NCBI GenBank assembly: GCA_043763625.1 | Contig: JAYULL010000182.1 | Location: 17,112-81,111 of the forward strand | Direction of reading: 5' to 3' | From: Rubrolithibacter sp043763625 | GTDB lineage: Bacteria; Bacteroidota; Bacteroidia; Sphingobacteriales; Sphingobacteriaceae | Length of the DNA: 64,000 nt | Notes under the pieces: generated by a model | Databases searched by the model: none | What the model was told of the DNA's origin: nothing | Seen by the model: only the letters and a program-made list of their open reading frames with translations | Program-made: the position numbers and the translations under genes | In this document: positions 1 to 8,492 of the stretch, in pieces | Layout of the letters: the number at the start of each line of letters is the position of its first letter | How positions within the stretch are numbered: the first letter of the stretch is position 1

Positions 1-646
1 CATTCTCGACCGAGCCGTATTGTTTAATTAAGCTTTTCGCAGTTTTTTCTCCAATGCCGGGGATGCCGGGAATGTTATCAACCGCATCGCCCCACATGCC
101 TAAAATGTCTATCACTTGCTCTACTTTTTCAACTTCCCACTTTGCTAAAACCTCAGGAATCCCTAAAATTTCCATCTCATTTCCCATTCGGGCCGGTTTA
201 TAAATGAAAATGTTTTCTGAAACAAGCTGAGCAAAATCTTTATCGGGAGTCATGCAATACACCCGGTATCCCTCTTGTTCGGCTTTTTTTGCAAGCGTTC
301 CGATTATATCGTCGGCTTCATAACCGTCTTTCGTGATAACAGGAATATTAAACCCTTCTATCAGTCGCTTAACGTAAGGCAGAGCAATAGACAAATCTTC
401 GGGCATTGCTTCGCGATGCGCTTTATATGCGGTAAAATCGGTATGTCTTTCAGTTGGCGCTTCGGTATCAAAAACTACGGCAATGTGTGTAGGCTTTTCT
501 TTCTTTAAAATATCAAGCAATGTATTGGTAAAACCCATCACAGCCGAAGTATTCATGCCGGTGGATGTAAAACGGGGGTTTTTGCTTAAAGCAAAATGCG
601 CACGATAAATAAGCGCCATCCCGTCTAATAAAAATAATTTCTTCAT
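1..646 (-). CDS. polA: DNA polymerase I, N-terminal part (cut by window edge)
   Basis: The visible 215 residues are the 5'-3' exonuclease (FEN-like) domain of DNA polymerase I, which removes RNA primers and damaged 5' flaps in replication and repair. Seen: an N-terminal LLDGMALIYRA segment with a metal-binding Asp, VVFDTEAPTERH, the acidic cluster GYEADDIIG, TPDKDFAQL, and near the edge a helix-3-turn-helix GIPGIGEKTAKK. The start is the ATG at 646-644. The polymerase domain lies beyond the left edge, so a free-standing exonuclease cannot be excluded, but PolA is the usual form. A TATTTTTG element sits about 30 nt upstream of the start. Confidence 0.9.
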   Translation of the reverse strand, partial: MKKLFLLDGMALIYRAHFALSKNPRFTSTGMNTSAVMGFTNTLLDILKKEKPTHIAVVFDTEAPTERHTDFTAYKAHREAMPEDLSIALPYVKRLIEGFNIPVITKDGYEADDIIGTLAKKAEQEGYRVYCMTPDKDFAQLVSENIFIYKPARMGNEMEILGIPEVLAKWEVEKVEQVIDILGMWGDAVDNIPGIPGIGEKTAKSLIKQYGSVEN

Positions 647-678
647 TTATAATTGATAGGGGCTAAACCCGATTTTTT

Positions 679-686
679 CAAAAATA
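679..686 (-). promoter_or_regulatory. Putative polA promoter, -7 element
   Basis: TATTTTTG on the minus strand fits the Bacteroidota -7 consensus TAnnTTTG and lies 32 nt before the polA ATG. A TTG occurs 17 nt further upstream (704-706), closer than the usual 19-21 nt, so the -33 box is uncertain. Confidence 0.45.
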
Positions 687-876
687 ACAATACTTATATT
701 ATCACAAGGCTAAGTGCGAAAAACATTTCGTTGATGGAATAATTGTTTTATTTATACACGTTTTTCATAAAACAACTCGACTGTCAGCTTAAAAAGTAGC
801 AGTAAATGTCAAAATAGTTGTAGAAAGAAGATGCTTGGGCTCCTTAATTTGTATATTTAATACACCAATTATAACC

Positions 877-1761
877 ATGAACAGACGAGAACTTTTAAAG
901 CACGGAGGCGCCGGAGCAGCGATGCTTGCCACGAGCCAATTTGCGGCATTGGAAGACTTATTTGCCTCTAACAGGCGTTGGTTCCGGATAGGTGCCTGCG
1001 ACTGGTCGATCGGGATGGACAGCAATGTTGAAGGAATGGAGTTAGGCCGAAAAATTGGGCTAGACGGCATTCAGATAAACATGGGCCACGAAGCAGACGA
1101 CTTAAAGTTAAGGCGGCCTGAAGTCCGACAGGCTTATAAAGATGCTGCAAAAAAGTTTGGAGTGCGCTTTTCGGGATTGGGGTTGGCCGAATTAAATAAC
1201 GTTCCATATAAGTCCGACCCGCGTACCGAGCAATGGGTAAGCGACAGTATCGATGTGGCGAAGGCAATGGGAATAAAGGTTGTTTTGCTGGCATTTTTTC
1301 ATAAAAATGATTTAAAAAATGATGCTGCCGGAACGCAAACCGTTATCGAACGATTAAAGAAAGTTGCCCCGAAGGCTGAAAAAGAAGGAATAACCTTGGG
1401 AATAGAATCTTGGTTAAACGCCGAAGAGCATATGCATATTATTGATTCGGTTGCGTCTAAAAATGTTAAGGTGTATTACGATGTATGTAACTCTGAAAAG
1501 ATGGGTTACAATATTTACGAGGAAATAAGATGGCTGGGCAAGCAAAACCAAATTTGCGAGTTCCACATGAAAGAGAACGGGTACATTTTAGGAACCGGAC
1601 GAATCGATTTTAAAAAAGTGCGATCAGCAATTGAAGACATTAACTACAATGGCTGGATGCAAATAGAAGGGGCAATTCCTGAAGGACAACCGGTTTTTGA
1701 AAGTTATGTTAAAAACTTAAGCTATTTACGTCCGGTATTTCCTGAAACAAAACGCAGCTAA
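877..1761 (+). CDS. Sugar phosphate isomerase/epimerase-like TIM-barrel protein, Tat-exported
   Basis: A 294-residue xylose isomerase-like TIM-barrel protein (AP endonuclease 2 family). The ATG at 877 is preferred over an upstream in-frame start at 835, because it puts a twin-arginine signal (NRRELLKHGGAGAAM) at the N-terminus. Later segments fit the barrel and its metal site: GLDGIQINMG, LGIESWLNAEEH, KVYYDVCNSEKMG, CEFHMKENG and WMQIEGAIPEG. The Tat signal implies folding in the cytoplasm, possibly with its metal, before export; tatC is in this window (42822). The gene ends 19 nt before a secreted heme dehydrogenase, suggesting co-transcription and a shared periplasmic sugar pathway. The substrate is not known. 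Confidence 0.8.
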   Translation: MNRRELLKHGGAGAAMLATSQFAALEDLFASNRRWFRIGACDWSIGMDSNVEGMELGRKIGLDGIQINMGHEADDLKLRRPEVRQAYKDAAKKFGVRFSGLGLAELNNVPYKSDPRTEQWVSDSIDVAKAMGIKVVLLAFFHKNDLKNDAAGTQTVIERLKKVAPKAEKEGITLGIESWLNAEEHMHIIDSVASKNVKVYYDVCNSEKMGYNIYEEIRWLGKQNQICEFHMKENGYILGTGRIDFKKVRSAIEDINYNGWMQIEGAIPEGQPVFESYVKNLSYLRPVFPETKRS

Positions 1762-1780
1762 TTTAATCTTCCGATAAAAA

Positions 1781-4675
1781 ATGAAAAAAATTTTATCCTT
1801 TACCGCACTAATTATTGTCTTCCTATTTTCCTTTAAACTTAATCCCGACCCGAAGAATTACACCGATATTCCTTCGCTTGATTCTACAAATTTCCATGCC
1901 GGTTTATATCTGCCGAAAGGATTTACCGCAACGGTTTGGGCCGAATCTCCTCAACTTTATAATCCCACTAATATGGATGTGGATTCAAAGGGACGAGTTT
2001 GGATTACGGAAGCCGTTAATTATCGCAATTTCAATAACAACTCAACCAAGTTTTTCCACCACCAAAAAGGTGATCGGGTAATGATTTTAGAAGATACCGA
2101 CGGAGACGGCAAGTGCGATAAATCAAAAGTATTTGTAGAAGATAAAGACTTGGTGGCACCGCTCGGAGTGGCTGTTATAGGAAATAAAGTAGTTGTATCG
2201 TGTGCACCCTCGGTTATAATTTATACAGATAACAACGGCGACGATAAACCGGATTCTAAAGAAGTATTCTTAACCGGATTCGGCGGAAAAGATCATGACC
2301 ACAGCTTGCACTCGGTGGTTGCCGGCCCCGACGGAAAATGGTATTTTAATGCAGGTAATGCCGGTCCGCATCAAGTTACCGATAAAGCAGGTTGGAAATT
2401 AAATGCCGGCAGTATATATACCGGAGGCAGTCCGCATAACAAAGAAAATAAGGGCAATTTGGTTAGTGATGACGGTAAGGTTTGGGTAGGCGGACTTGCA
2501 TTACGAATAAACCCCGATGGTACGGGGCTGGAAGTGATGGCACATAATTTCAGAAATGCCTATGAATTAGCTGTAGATTCTTACGGCAATATGTGGCAAA
2601 ATGACAACGACGACCAAGTAGTAACTTGCCGTACTACTTATGTTATGGAAGGCGGAAATGCCGGATATTTCAGTGCCGACGGAAATAGGACTTGGGAAGC
2701 AGACAAACGACCGGGGCAAAGCACATTTACTGCGCATTGGCACCAAGAAGATCCCGGAGTAATGCCTGCCTGTGATAATACCGGTTCAGGCTCGCCTACC
2801 GGGATGGTAGTTTACGAAGGAGATGCTTTCGGAAAACAATACAGAGGAATGTTATTAAGTTGTGAAGCCGGAAAAAACGTGATTTACGCCTACAAACCAA
2901 AACCCAAAGGTGCCGGATTTGAGTTGAGCAGAAAGAATTTTATTTCAACCCTTAAAGCTGTAAGCGCCACATATAACTGGGATGACAAAGTAACTCAAGA
3001 AACAAAGTGGTTTCGTCCGAGCGATATTTCGGTAGGGGCCGATGGAGCCCTTTATATTGCAGATTGGTACGATCCGGTTGTAGGCGGACACCAAATGCAA
3101 GACAAGAAAGGATTCGGAAGAATTTATAGAATTACTCCGGCAGGTAGAACTCTTAAAACTCCGAAAATTAACCTTTCTACAACCAAAGGTCAGATCGAAG
3201 CGTTGCTTAATCCCGCAATCAACGTGCGTAATACCGGTTTCTCAGCTTTGCAGAAACAAGGAGATAAAGTTTACGAAAAGGTAAAGGCGATCTTAAAATC
3301 AGATAATTCATTTTATAAAGCACGTGCTGTTTGGCTTCTTTCAAAATTAGGCGAAAAGGGAAAAGCGGAAGTTAAAAATCTGTTAAAAGATAAAGACGAA
3401 GATGTTCGGCTTATTGCTTTCAGGGCTTTAAAACAAAACAAGAATTCGTTATCAGAAGTCTTAAATATTGCCGTAAACGATGAGTCTCCTGCAGTTAGAA
3501 GAGAAGTTGCAATTGCTTTACGCGATTTACCTGAGGCACAAACAACGCCTCTGATAGTTACACTTGCTAAAAAATTCGACGGCGACGATCCCTGGTATTT
3601 AAATGCACTCGGAATCGCTTCAGCGGGAAAAGAAGAACAAACCTATGCGGCTATAAAGCAAGCAATTGGAACCGCTGACCCCTTACGATGGACTAAAGAC
3701 TTCGCCGCTATTGCTTGGCGACTTCATCCCCCATCGTCGGTTCAGGATTTAGAGGCAAGAGCAAAAAGCGAAAAAATAAGCGAAGAAGATCGGAAAAAAG
3801 CAGTAGTAGCTTTAGCATTTATTGATACGCCTCAAAGTGTTGATGCTATGCTTGATCTTACTAAAAACACTCTTTCCGACGTAAAGGGCAATGCAAATTA
3901 TTGGATTGGTTTCCGGAAGACTAACGATTGGTTTTCACTTTATGATTGGTCGAAGGTTGAAGGTGACCCGGCTGCAAACGCAACAAATCCGGAAATGCAA
4001 AAGCTACAGTTTAAATTAATTGACGAACATACAACATCAAAAGAGAAAATTGCTGCTGCAAAAGAAATGGCAAAAGATGTTGCGGGAGGAAAAATATTAG
4101 TAAAACTGGCAGCCGATAAAAAGCTTAGCCGGGAAATTCTCCAAGAAACAGCAGAAACTATTTCTAACAATCCTGATCAAGGAGTTCGGGTTATGGCGAG
4201 TGATTATTTTATTAAAGCCGGAGGAAAGAAGAATTACTCAATTAGTACTATAGCAAAAATGGAGGGCAACGCCGGCACAGGAAAAGCTGTTTTCAGCACC
4301 AAATGTGCAACCTGCCATAAAATCGGGAACAACGGCAATACCATCGGACCCGATTTAACTAATATTTATAAAAAGTTTGACAAACCGGCTTTGCTGGATA
4401 ACATTATAAATCCAAGTGCAGCTCTCGCATTCGGTTTCGAACCTTGGTTAATTACTATGAATGACGGAGCTGTAGTTTACGGCTTTATGCTTTCGCAAGG
4501 AAATACAGTAGTACTAAAAGATTTAAGCGGCAAAAAACAAGTGTTAGATGTTAAGAAAATAAAAGACAAAAAACAACTGGCAACCAGCATTATGCCTAAT
4601 CCCGAAGGCTTAGCTTTGTCGGAAAAAGATTTGTCTGACATCAGTGCCTATTTGTTGAGTTTGGGGAAAGGGTAG
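1781..4675 (+). CDS. PVC-type heme-binding membrane-bound dehydrogenase (propeller, HEAT repeats, cytochrome c)
   Basis: A 964-residue secreted protein with three parts. After a signal peptide (MKKILSFTALIIVFLFSF), residues about 35-450 form a sorbosone/glucose dehydrogenase-like beta-propeller with Asp-rich DTDGDGKCD-like loops. Residues about 470-800 are helical HEAT-like repeats (VRREVAIALRDLPE). The C-terminus, about 830-964, is a cytochrome c domain with the heme motif CATCHK near residue 845 and a distal Met candidate in SIMPNPEG. This matches the family called putative membrane-bound dehydrogenase in Planctomycetes and Bacteroidota. Likely a periplasmic sugar or alcohol oxidase passing electrons through its own heme. 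It follows the Tat-exported isomerase-like gene. Substrate unknown. Confidence 0.85.
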   Translation: MKKILSFTALIIVFLFSFKLNPDPKNYTDIPSLDSTNFHAGLYLPKGFTATVWAESPQLYNPTNMDVDSKGRVWITEAVNYRNFNNNSTKFFHHQKGDRVMILEDTDGDGKCDKSKVFVEDKDLVAPLGVAVIGNKVVVSCAPSVIIYTDNNGDDKPDSKEVFLTGFGGKDHDHSLHSVVAGPDGKWYFNAGNAGPHQVTDKAGWKLNAGSIYTGGSPHNKENKGNLVSDDGKVWVGGLALRINPDGTGLEVMAHNFRNAYELAVDSYGNMWQNDNDDQVVTCRTTYVMEGGNAGYFSADGNRTWEADKRPGQSTFTAHWHQEDPGVMPACDNTGSGSPTGMVVYEGDAFGKQYRGMLLSCEAGKNVIYAYKPKPKGAGFELSRKNFISTLKAVSATYNWDDKVTQETKWFRPSDISVGADGALYIADWYDPVVGGHQMQDKKGFGRIYRITPAGRTLKTPKINLSTTKGQIEALLNPAINVRNTGFSALQKQGDKVYEKVKAILKSDNSFYKARAVWLLSKLGEKGKAEVKNLLKDKDEDVRLIAFRALKQNKNSLSEVLNIAVNDESPAVRREVAIALRDLPEAQTTPLIVTLAKKFDGDDPWYLNALGIASAGKEEQTYAAIKQAIGTADPLRWTKDFAAIAWRLHPPSSVQDLEARAKSEKISEEDRKKAVVALAFIDTPQSVDAMLDLTKNTLSDVKGNANYWIGFRKTNDWFSLYDWSKVEGDPAANATNPEMQKLQFKLIDEHTTSKEKIAAAKEMAKDVAGGKILVKLAADKKLSREILQETAETISNNPDQGVRVMASDYFIKAGGKKNYSISTIAKMEGNAGTGKAVFSTKCATCHKIGNNGNTIGPDLTNIYKKFDKPALLDNIINPSAALAFGFEPWLITMNDGAVVYGFMLSQGNTVVLKDLSGKKQVLDVKKIKDKKQLATSIMPNPEGLALSEKDLSDISAYLLSLGKG

Positions 4676-4704
4676 CACAAGTGAAGGATGTTGGTTTGCG
4701 AACT

Positions 4705-5271
4705 TTAGTACCTGAAACTGCAGTCTGCTACATGATCGTTCACCATTCCCGTTGCTTGCATATGCGCATAACAAATCGTAGTACCGAAGAATTTGAACCC
4801 TCGCTTCTTCATGTCTTTTGAGATGGTATCCGATATTTCTGTTCGTGCCGGAACTTCTTTGATTGTCTCCGGATTGTTGATTACCGGCTGTCCTTCCGGC
4901 ATGAACGAGTACATGTATCTATCAAACGAGCCAAATTCTTTTTGAACTTCAAGAAACCGTTTCGCGTTGTTCACCGCGGCTTCAATTTTCATCCGGTTAC
5001 GTACGATGCCGGAGTTTTGGAGCAAACGTTCAACGTCATCAGCTGTAAATCGAGCTACTTTCTCCGGATCGAATCCGGAAAAAGCCTCACGATAGCTTTC
5101 TCGTTTGCGGAGAATTGTAATCCAACTTAATCCCGCTTGTGCCGATTCTAACACCAGAAACTCAAATAAAACACCATCGTCGTGTGCTTCTTTACCCCAT
5201 TCTTCGTCATGGTATTTCATGTATAGCGGATCGGTTCCGCACCAAGAACAACGTTTAATTTGGTTTTTCAT
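4705..5271 (-). CDS. tag: DNA-3-methyladenine glycosylase I
   Basis: A 188-residue protein, the usual length for Tag, which excises 3-methyladenine from alkylated DNA in base excision repair. Seen: the N-terminal signature RCSWCGTDPLYMKYHDEEWG, a central ESAQAGLSWITILRKRE helix pair, and a C-terminal VNDHVADCSFRY. The Cys and His of the first block and the His-x3-Cys of the last correspond to the zinc snap of the E. coli enzyme. It reads in the same direction as the alkyltransferase-like gene 12 nt upstream, so two alkylation-repair functions are probably co-transcribed with trmB. Confidence 0.95.
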   Translation of the reverse strand: MKNQIKRCSWCGTDPLYMKYHDEEWGKEAHDDGVLFEFLVLESAQAGLSWITILRKRESYREAFSGFDPEKVARFTADDVERLLQNSGIVRNRMKIEAAVNNAKRFLEVQKEFGSFDRYMYSFMPEGQPVINNPETIKEVPARTEISDTISKDMKKRGFKFFGTTICYAHMQATGMVNDHVADCSFRY

Positions 5272-5283
5272 AAGTTTTATGGG

Positions 5284-5616
5284 CTAAGATAATTCTTTAA
5301 ACGGATCCCAAAATATCTTCCTAAAACCGACTACTCGGTGGTCTTCGACTTCCAAGCCTTCATTTTCGAGCAATTGCTGCATCAAACCGGGAGAAGCAAA
5401 GTGAAAGCGCCCGGTTAAAAACCCGTTTCGGTTCAGAACCCGATGTGCCGGCACCGGAGGTAGAATACCTGCACAAGCTCGCATGGCATAACCAACCATT
5501 CGCGAAGAGCTTTTGGCACCCACATAGGCTGCCACGGCGCCGTAAGAAGTTGCCCGCCCTGCCGGAATCTGCCTGGCCACTTCATACACGCGGTCGTAAA
5601 AGGTTGGGTCAGGCAT
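5284..5616 (-). CDS. Alkyltransferase-like protein (MGMT family, no reactive cysteine)
   Basis: A 110-residue protein with the C-terminal DNA-binding fold of O6-methylguanine-DNA methyltransferase (RVYEVARQIPAGRATSYGAVA, then PVPAHRVLNRNG). In MGMT the active site is PCHRV; here the Cys is Ala (PAHRV), at about residue 57. Such proteins (ATL) bind O6-alkylguanine and flag it for nucleotide excision repair rather than reversing it; this is known for the family and inferred here. The N-terminal MGMT domain is absent, as usual for ATLs. The start overlaps the trmB stop by one base, and tag follows, so the three genes probably form an operon. Confidence 0.9.
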   Translation of the reverse strand: MPDPTFYDRVYEVARQIPAGRATSYGAVAAYVGAKSSSRMVGYAMRACAGILPPVPAHRVLNRNGFLTGRFHFASPGLMQQLLENEGLEVEDHRVVGFRKIFWDPFKELS

Positions 5617-6266
5617 CAGCTAAAGCTAAACTTGAGGTAATTGATGTTTTTGTCGACAGCGAGGTACTTCTTTTCGTAATAGGTTTTTATACACAAAACT
5701 TCGTTGGCTAAATCGCTGCTGTATAGGTCTTTGGTTTGGGCCTGAAGAACTAATGCTAAATCGTTTATTTTTTCAAGCGTGTATTGATGTAGTCCGTCGT
5801 TATCTGTTTTAAGATGGATAATGCCGGTAGGTTTTAAAATGGCTTTGTATTTTTCTAAAAATCCCGGAAAGGTTAGGCGTTTTTTCTCGCGACTGATTTG
5901 AGGTTGCGGATCGGGGAAAGTAATCCAGATCTCGTCAACTTCTTCTACCTCGAAGTAATCCAAAATATTTTCTATCTGTATCCGAAGAAAAGCTACGTTT
6001 TCAATTCCTTCCTCCAAGGCCGTCTTAGCACCTCGCCAAATTCGGTTCCCTTTATAGTCTAAGCCGATAAAGTTTTGGTCAGGAAAAAGCTTCGCCAAGT
6101 TGACGGTGTACTCGCCTTTTCCGCAGGCAAGTTCAAGGACAATTGGGTTTCCATTTTTAAACTTTTTGCCGGCCCAATTTCCTTTAAAAGGCTCGCCGGC
6201 CTCTAATTGAATCACGTTCGAAAACGTGTCTATTTCTGCAAAACGCTTTAGTTTATCTTTACCCAT
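5616..6266 (-). CDS. trmB: tRNA (guanine-N7-)-methyltransferase
   Basis: A 216-residue SAM-dependent enzyme that makes m7G46 in the tRNA variable loop. Seen: a Rossmann motif I LELACGKGEYTVNLA, the acidic NFIGLDYKGNR after the second strand, and the family segment WITFPDPQPQ (more often FPDPWPK). The C-terminal part HLKTDNDGLHQYTLE matches the TrmB substrate region. The ATG at 6266 follows a divergent spacer of 57 nt shared with the fucose synthase gene. It leads the row trmB-ATL-tag on the minus strand. Confidence 0.93.
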   Translation of the reverse strand: MGKDKLKRFAEIDTFSNVIQLEAGEPFKGNWAGKKFKNGNPIVLELACGKGEYTVNLAKLFPDQNFIGLDYKGNRIWRGAKTALEEGIENVAFLRIQIENILDYFEVEEVDEIWITFPDPQPQISREKKRLTFPGFLEKYKAILKPTGIIHLKTDNDGLHQYTLEKINDLALVLQAQTKDLYSSDLANEVLCIKTYYEKKYLAVDKNINYLKFSFS

Positions 6267-6294
6267 ACTAAAAATACAGCGGGCAAAAATAAAT

Positions 6295-6302
6295 TATCTT
6301 TG
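6295..6302 (+). promoter_or_regulatory. -7 promoter element for GDP-L-fucose synthase
   Basis: TATCTTTG is an exact match to the Bacteroidota -7 consensus TAnnTTTG, 21 nt before the GTG at 6324. It includes the TTG at 6300 that would otherwise be an in-frame start, so that TTG should lie upstream of the transcript. No clear -33 TTTG was seen at the expected distance. Confidence 0.55.
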
Positions 6303-6323
6303 CAGCAACAGAATAAATATCTC

Positions 6324-7250
6324 GTGGAAAAAGACTCTAAAATTTATATTGCCGGTCATAGCGGAATGGTTGGTTCAGCCATTTTAAGGAAATTAGAAGC
6401 CGAAGGTTATTCACATATTATAACTGCAAGCTCTGCAGAACTTGACTTACGAAACCAACAGGCAGTAGCTGAGTTTTTTTCAATCGAAATGCCCGATTAT
6501 GTTTTTTTAGCAGCAGCAAAAGTTGGCGGCATAGTAGCAAACAATACTTACCGTGCGGATTTTTTATATGATAATTTGGCTATCCAGAATAATATCATCC
6601 ATAACTCTTATTTATATGGAGTTAAAAAATTGATGTTTTTAGGATCAAGCTGCATATACCCCATGTTGGCTCCGCAACCGTTAAAAGAAGAATACTTGCT
6701 AACAGGCCCGCTTGAGCATACCAACGAGCCTTATGCAATTGCAAAAATTGCCGGAATTAAAATGTGCCAAGCTTACCGCGATCAGTACGACTGCAATTTT
6801 ATTTCGGTTATGCCTACTAACCTTTACGGCTATAACGATAATTATCATCCTGAAAACTCTCATGTTCTTCCCGCTTTAATCAGGAGATTTCAAGAAGCTA
6901 AAGTTGCCCGATCGTCCGAAGTAAAAATTTGGGGGAGCGGTAATCCGAGACGTGAATTCTTGTTTGCAGATGATTTAGCCGACGCATGTTATCATCTAAT
7001 GCTTAACTATAACGAACCCGGTTTGATAAATATAGGCACCGGAGAAGATTTAAGCATTAAAGATCTAGCCTTACTAATTAAAAATATTATAGGATTTGAA
7101 GGTGAATTAACCTTTGATACTTCTAAGCCTGACGGCACTCCGCGAAAACTAATGGATGTAACAAAGCTTCACAATTTGGGCTGGAAACACAAAACAGAAC
7201 TGAACACCGGTATTGAGCTTGCATATCAAGATTTCTTGACCAAGCATTAA
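6324..7250 (+). CDS. fcl: GDP-L-fucose synthase
   Basis: A 308-residue short-chain dehydrogenase/epimerase that turns GDP-4-keto-6-deoxymannose into GDP-L-fucose for surface glycans. Seen: the NADP-binding AGHSGMVGSAI, the catalytic region LGSSCIYP and the Tyr-x3-Lys pair in NEPYAIAKIAG, plus GSGNPRREFLFADD, which is typical of Fcl. I chose the GTG at 6324 because the in-frame TTG at 6300 lies inside the -7 promoter element; the reading begins VEKDSKIYIAGHSG. The partner GDP-mannose dehydratase gene (gmd) is not in the window. A bidirectional terminator follows directly. Confidence 0.92.
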   Translation: MEKDSKIYIAGHSGMVGSAILRKLEAEGYSHIITASSAELDLRNQQAVAEFFSIEMPDYVFLAAAKVGGIVANNTYRADFLYDNLAIQNNIIHNSYLYGVKKLMFLGSSCIYPMLAPQPLKEEYLLTGPLEHTNEPYAIAKIAGIKMCQAYRDQYDCNFISVMPTNLYGYNDNYHPENSHVLPALIRRFQEAKVARSSEVKIWGSGNPRREFLFADDLADACYHLMLNYNEPGLINIGTGEDLSIKDLALLIKNIIGFEGELTFDTSKPDGTPRKLMDVTKLHNLGWKHKTELNTGIELAYQDFLTKH

Positions 7251-7282
7251 CAAAAAAAGCCTCGATAGAGGCTTTTTTGTTA
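7250..7282. terminator. Bidirectional rho-independent terminator
   Basis: A hairpin AAAAAGCCTC-GATA-GAGGCTTTTT with an A-run before and a T-run after, between the convergent genes fcl (ending 7250) and the small hypothetical gene (ending 7280 on the other strand). Either strand gives a GC-rich stem followed by U residues. Confidence 0.85.
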
Positions 7283-7753
7283 ATATGCTTCGCTGTCCGG
7301 CGGAATTCCGTAATCAGCCGTAATGGCTTTGGAGTAAGCCCGTTGTGTGCGAACCTGTTTTTTTTGATTAAACCAAGACTTAACTTTATCCATTAAGCCG
7401 GATATCTTGTCCGAATTTACTCCCTTTGCAACCTTTGCAGACAAAAACGTTATTAAGGTTTTAGTAATAAAGTTAGACCTTTTGAACACCAAAGTATTTA
7501 GCACAAGAGGCAGCGTAACACGGGCCAAATTAGTAACCAAATCTTGACGAAGTAAATTCTGTAAGAAGGAACTGCTTTTACCGCTTGTACCTACAGTATT
7601 GTGATTGTGTTTGAAAAGTGAGGTTGCAGTTTTAAAAATTGCAGACGGATTGCTGAACTTTTTCTTCAAGGCTTCCTCTTGCCTGAATTGCCGTATTTTA
7701 AGCACATCCATTTCGGTGCGTAACTCTGCGAGAGTCGTAAAGGGTTTTTCCAT
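7280..7753 (-). CDS. Hypothetical protein, last gene of the YtxH/holin-like cluster
   Basis: A 157-residue protein I do not recognise by name. The N-terminal half is Lys-rich and helical (TTLAELRTEMDVLKIRQFRQEE), the middle (residues about 75-115) has an amphipathic to weakly hydrophobic stretch LVTNLARVTLPLVLNTLVFKR, and the C-terminus is basic. No signal peptide. The ATG is one base from the end of the upstream holin-like gene, so the two are translationally linked. Its location suggests a membrane-associated or stress-envelope role, but that is inference from context only. Confidence 0.6.
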   Translation of the reverse strand: MEKPFTTLAELRTEMDVLKIRQFRQEEALKKKFSNPSAIFKTATSLFKHNHNTVGTSGKSSSFLQNLLRQDLVTNLARVTLPLVLNTLVFKRSNFITKTLITFLSAKVAKGVNSDKISGLMDKVKSWFNQKKQVRTQRAYSKAITADYGIPPDSEAY

Positions 7754-8103
7754 TACTTTTTATTTTGGAACATTCGTTTAACCATGAAGCTGTGCAAGAC
7801 TTTCTCTACAAAACGCTCTTTGGTAAACACCATAATTAAGGCAAGGGCCAGATAAATTAAAGTAAGTATCCCGAAGCCGGCACTATAAGAATTTAAGACA
7901 TCCGAGAGGAAAAAACCTAACGTAAGCGAACCGAAAAGGAAGGCTAATAGGCCCATAATGACAACCAAGCAGTCGGTTACCAAATTTGCTACAATAATAA
8001 CTACTCGTTCCATTACCGAAAGCCTTGCCAGCTCCATTCGGGTTGCTATATAATCTTTTAACAAAGACACTAAATCCTTTTCTGTATCCGGAGTTACTGA
8101 CAT
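7753..8103 (-). CDS. Phage holin-like small membrane protein (holin superfamily III-like)
   Basis: A 116-residue protein with a short cytoplasmic N-terminal helix (DLVSLLKDYIATRMELARL) followed by two strong transmembrane segments (about residues 33-60 and 65-95; LVTDCLVVIMGLLAFLFGSL and FGILTLIYLALALIMVF). This is the plan of the phage-holin-like family widespread as chromosomal genes in Bacteroidota; these are not phage lysis genes. It lies between a YtxH gene 40 nt upstream and a hypothetical gene that overlaps its end. Function is unknown; a membrane-stress role is a guess. Confidence 0.7.
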   Translation of the reverse strand: MSVTPDTEKDLVSLLKDYIATRMELARLSVMERVVIIVANLVTDCLVVIMGLLAFLFGSLTLGFFLSDVLNSYSAGFGILTLIYLALALIMVFTKERFVEKVLHSFMVKRMFQNKK

Positions 8104-8142
8104 GATATCGTTTTTGAATAATCCTTGAAAGGAATCATTTAA

Positions 8143-8418
8143 TTAAATTTGATCAGATGATACCGAAGATTGGTCGAACTGATCTTTGTTCTTATCCAAG
8201 GTAGATTTTACATTGTCCACAATTTTATCTTTTAAAGCCGTCAGATTATCAATTTCTTCTGCTGCACGGTCTTTGATCGTATCGCCAAGATTTTTTAAAG
8301 CATCGTTGAGCCTGTCGCGAGTTTCAGTTCCTTTTTCAGGAGCAAATAAAATTCCTAAAGCTGCGCCTGCAGCTAATCCTGCTAAAAGAGCTACTACTGT
8401 TTTTGAATTATCGTTCAT
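8143..8418 (-). CDS. YtxH domain-containing protein
   Basis: A 91-residue protein with an N-terminal glycine/alanine-rich hydrophobic helix (VVALLAGLAAGAALGILFAPEKG), then a charged amphipathic helix rich in Asp, Lys and Asn. The LFAP-x-KG-x-ETR signature is that of YtxH family proteins, often induced by general stress. It is the first gene of a three-gene minus-strand cluster with the holin-like and hypothetical genes. The AATATTAATATT palindrome just upstream (around 8440) is AT-rich and may be chance. Confidence 0.85.
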   Translation of the reverse strand: MNDNSKTVVALLAGLAAGAALGILFAPEKGTETRDRLNDALKNLGDTIKDRAAEEIDNLTALKDKIVDNVKSTLDKNKDQFDQSSVSSDQI

Positions 8419-8492
8419 GTTATAATATTTTAGGTGATGTAATATTAATATTTAACTGAGAAACAACAAAAAATCGGAAAGTGTTTGAAGAA

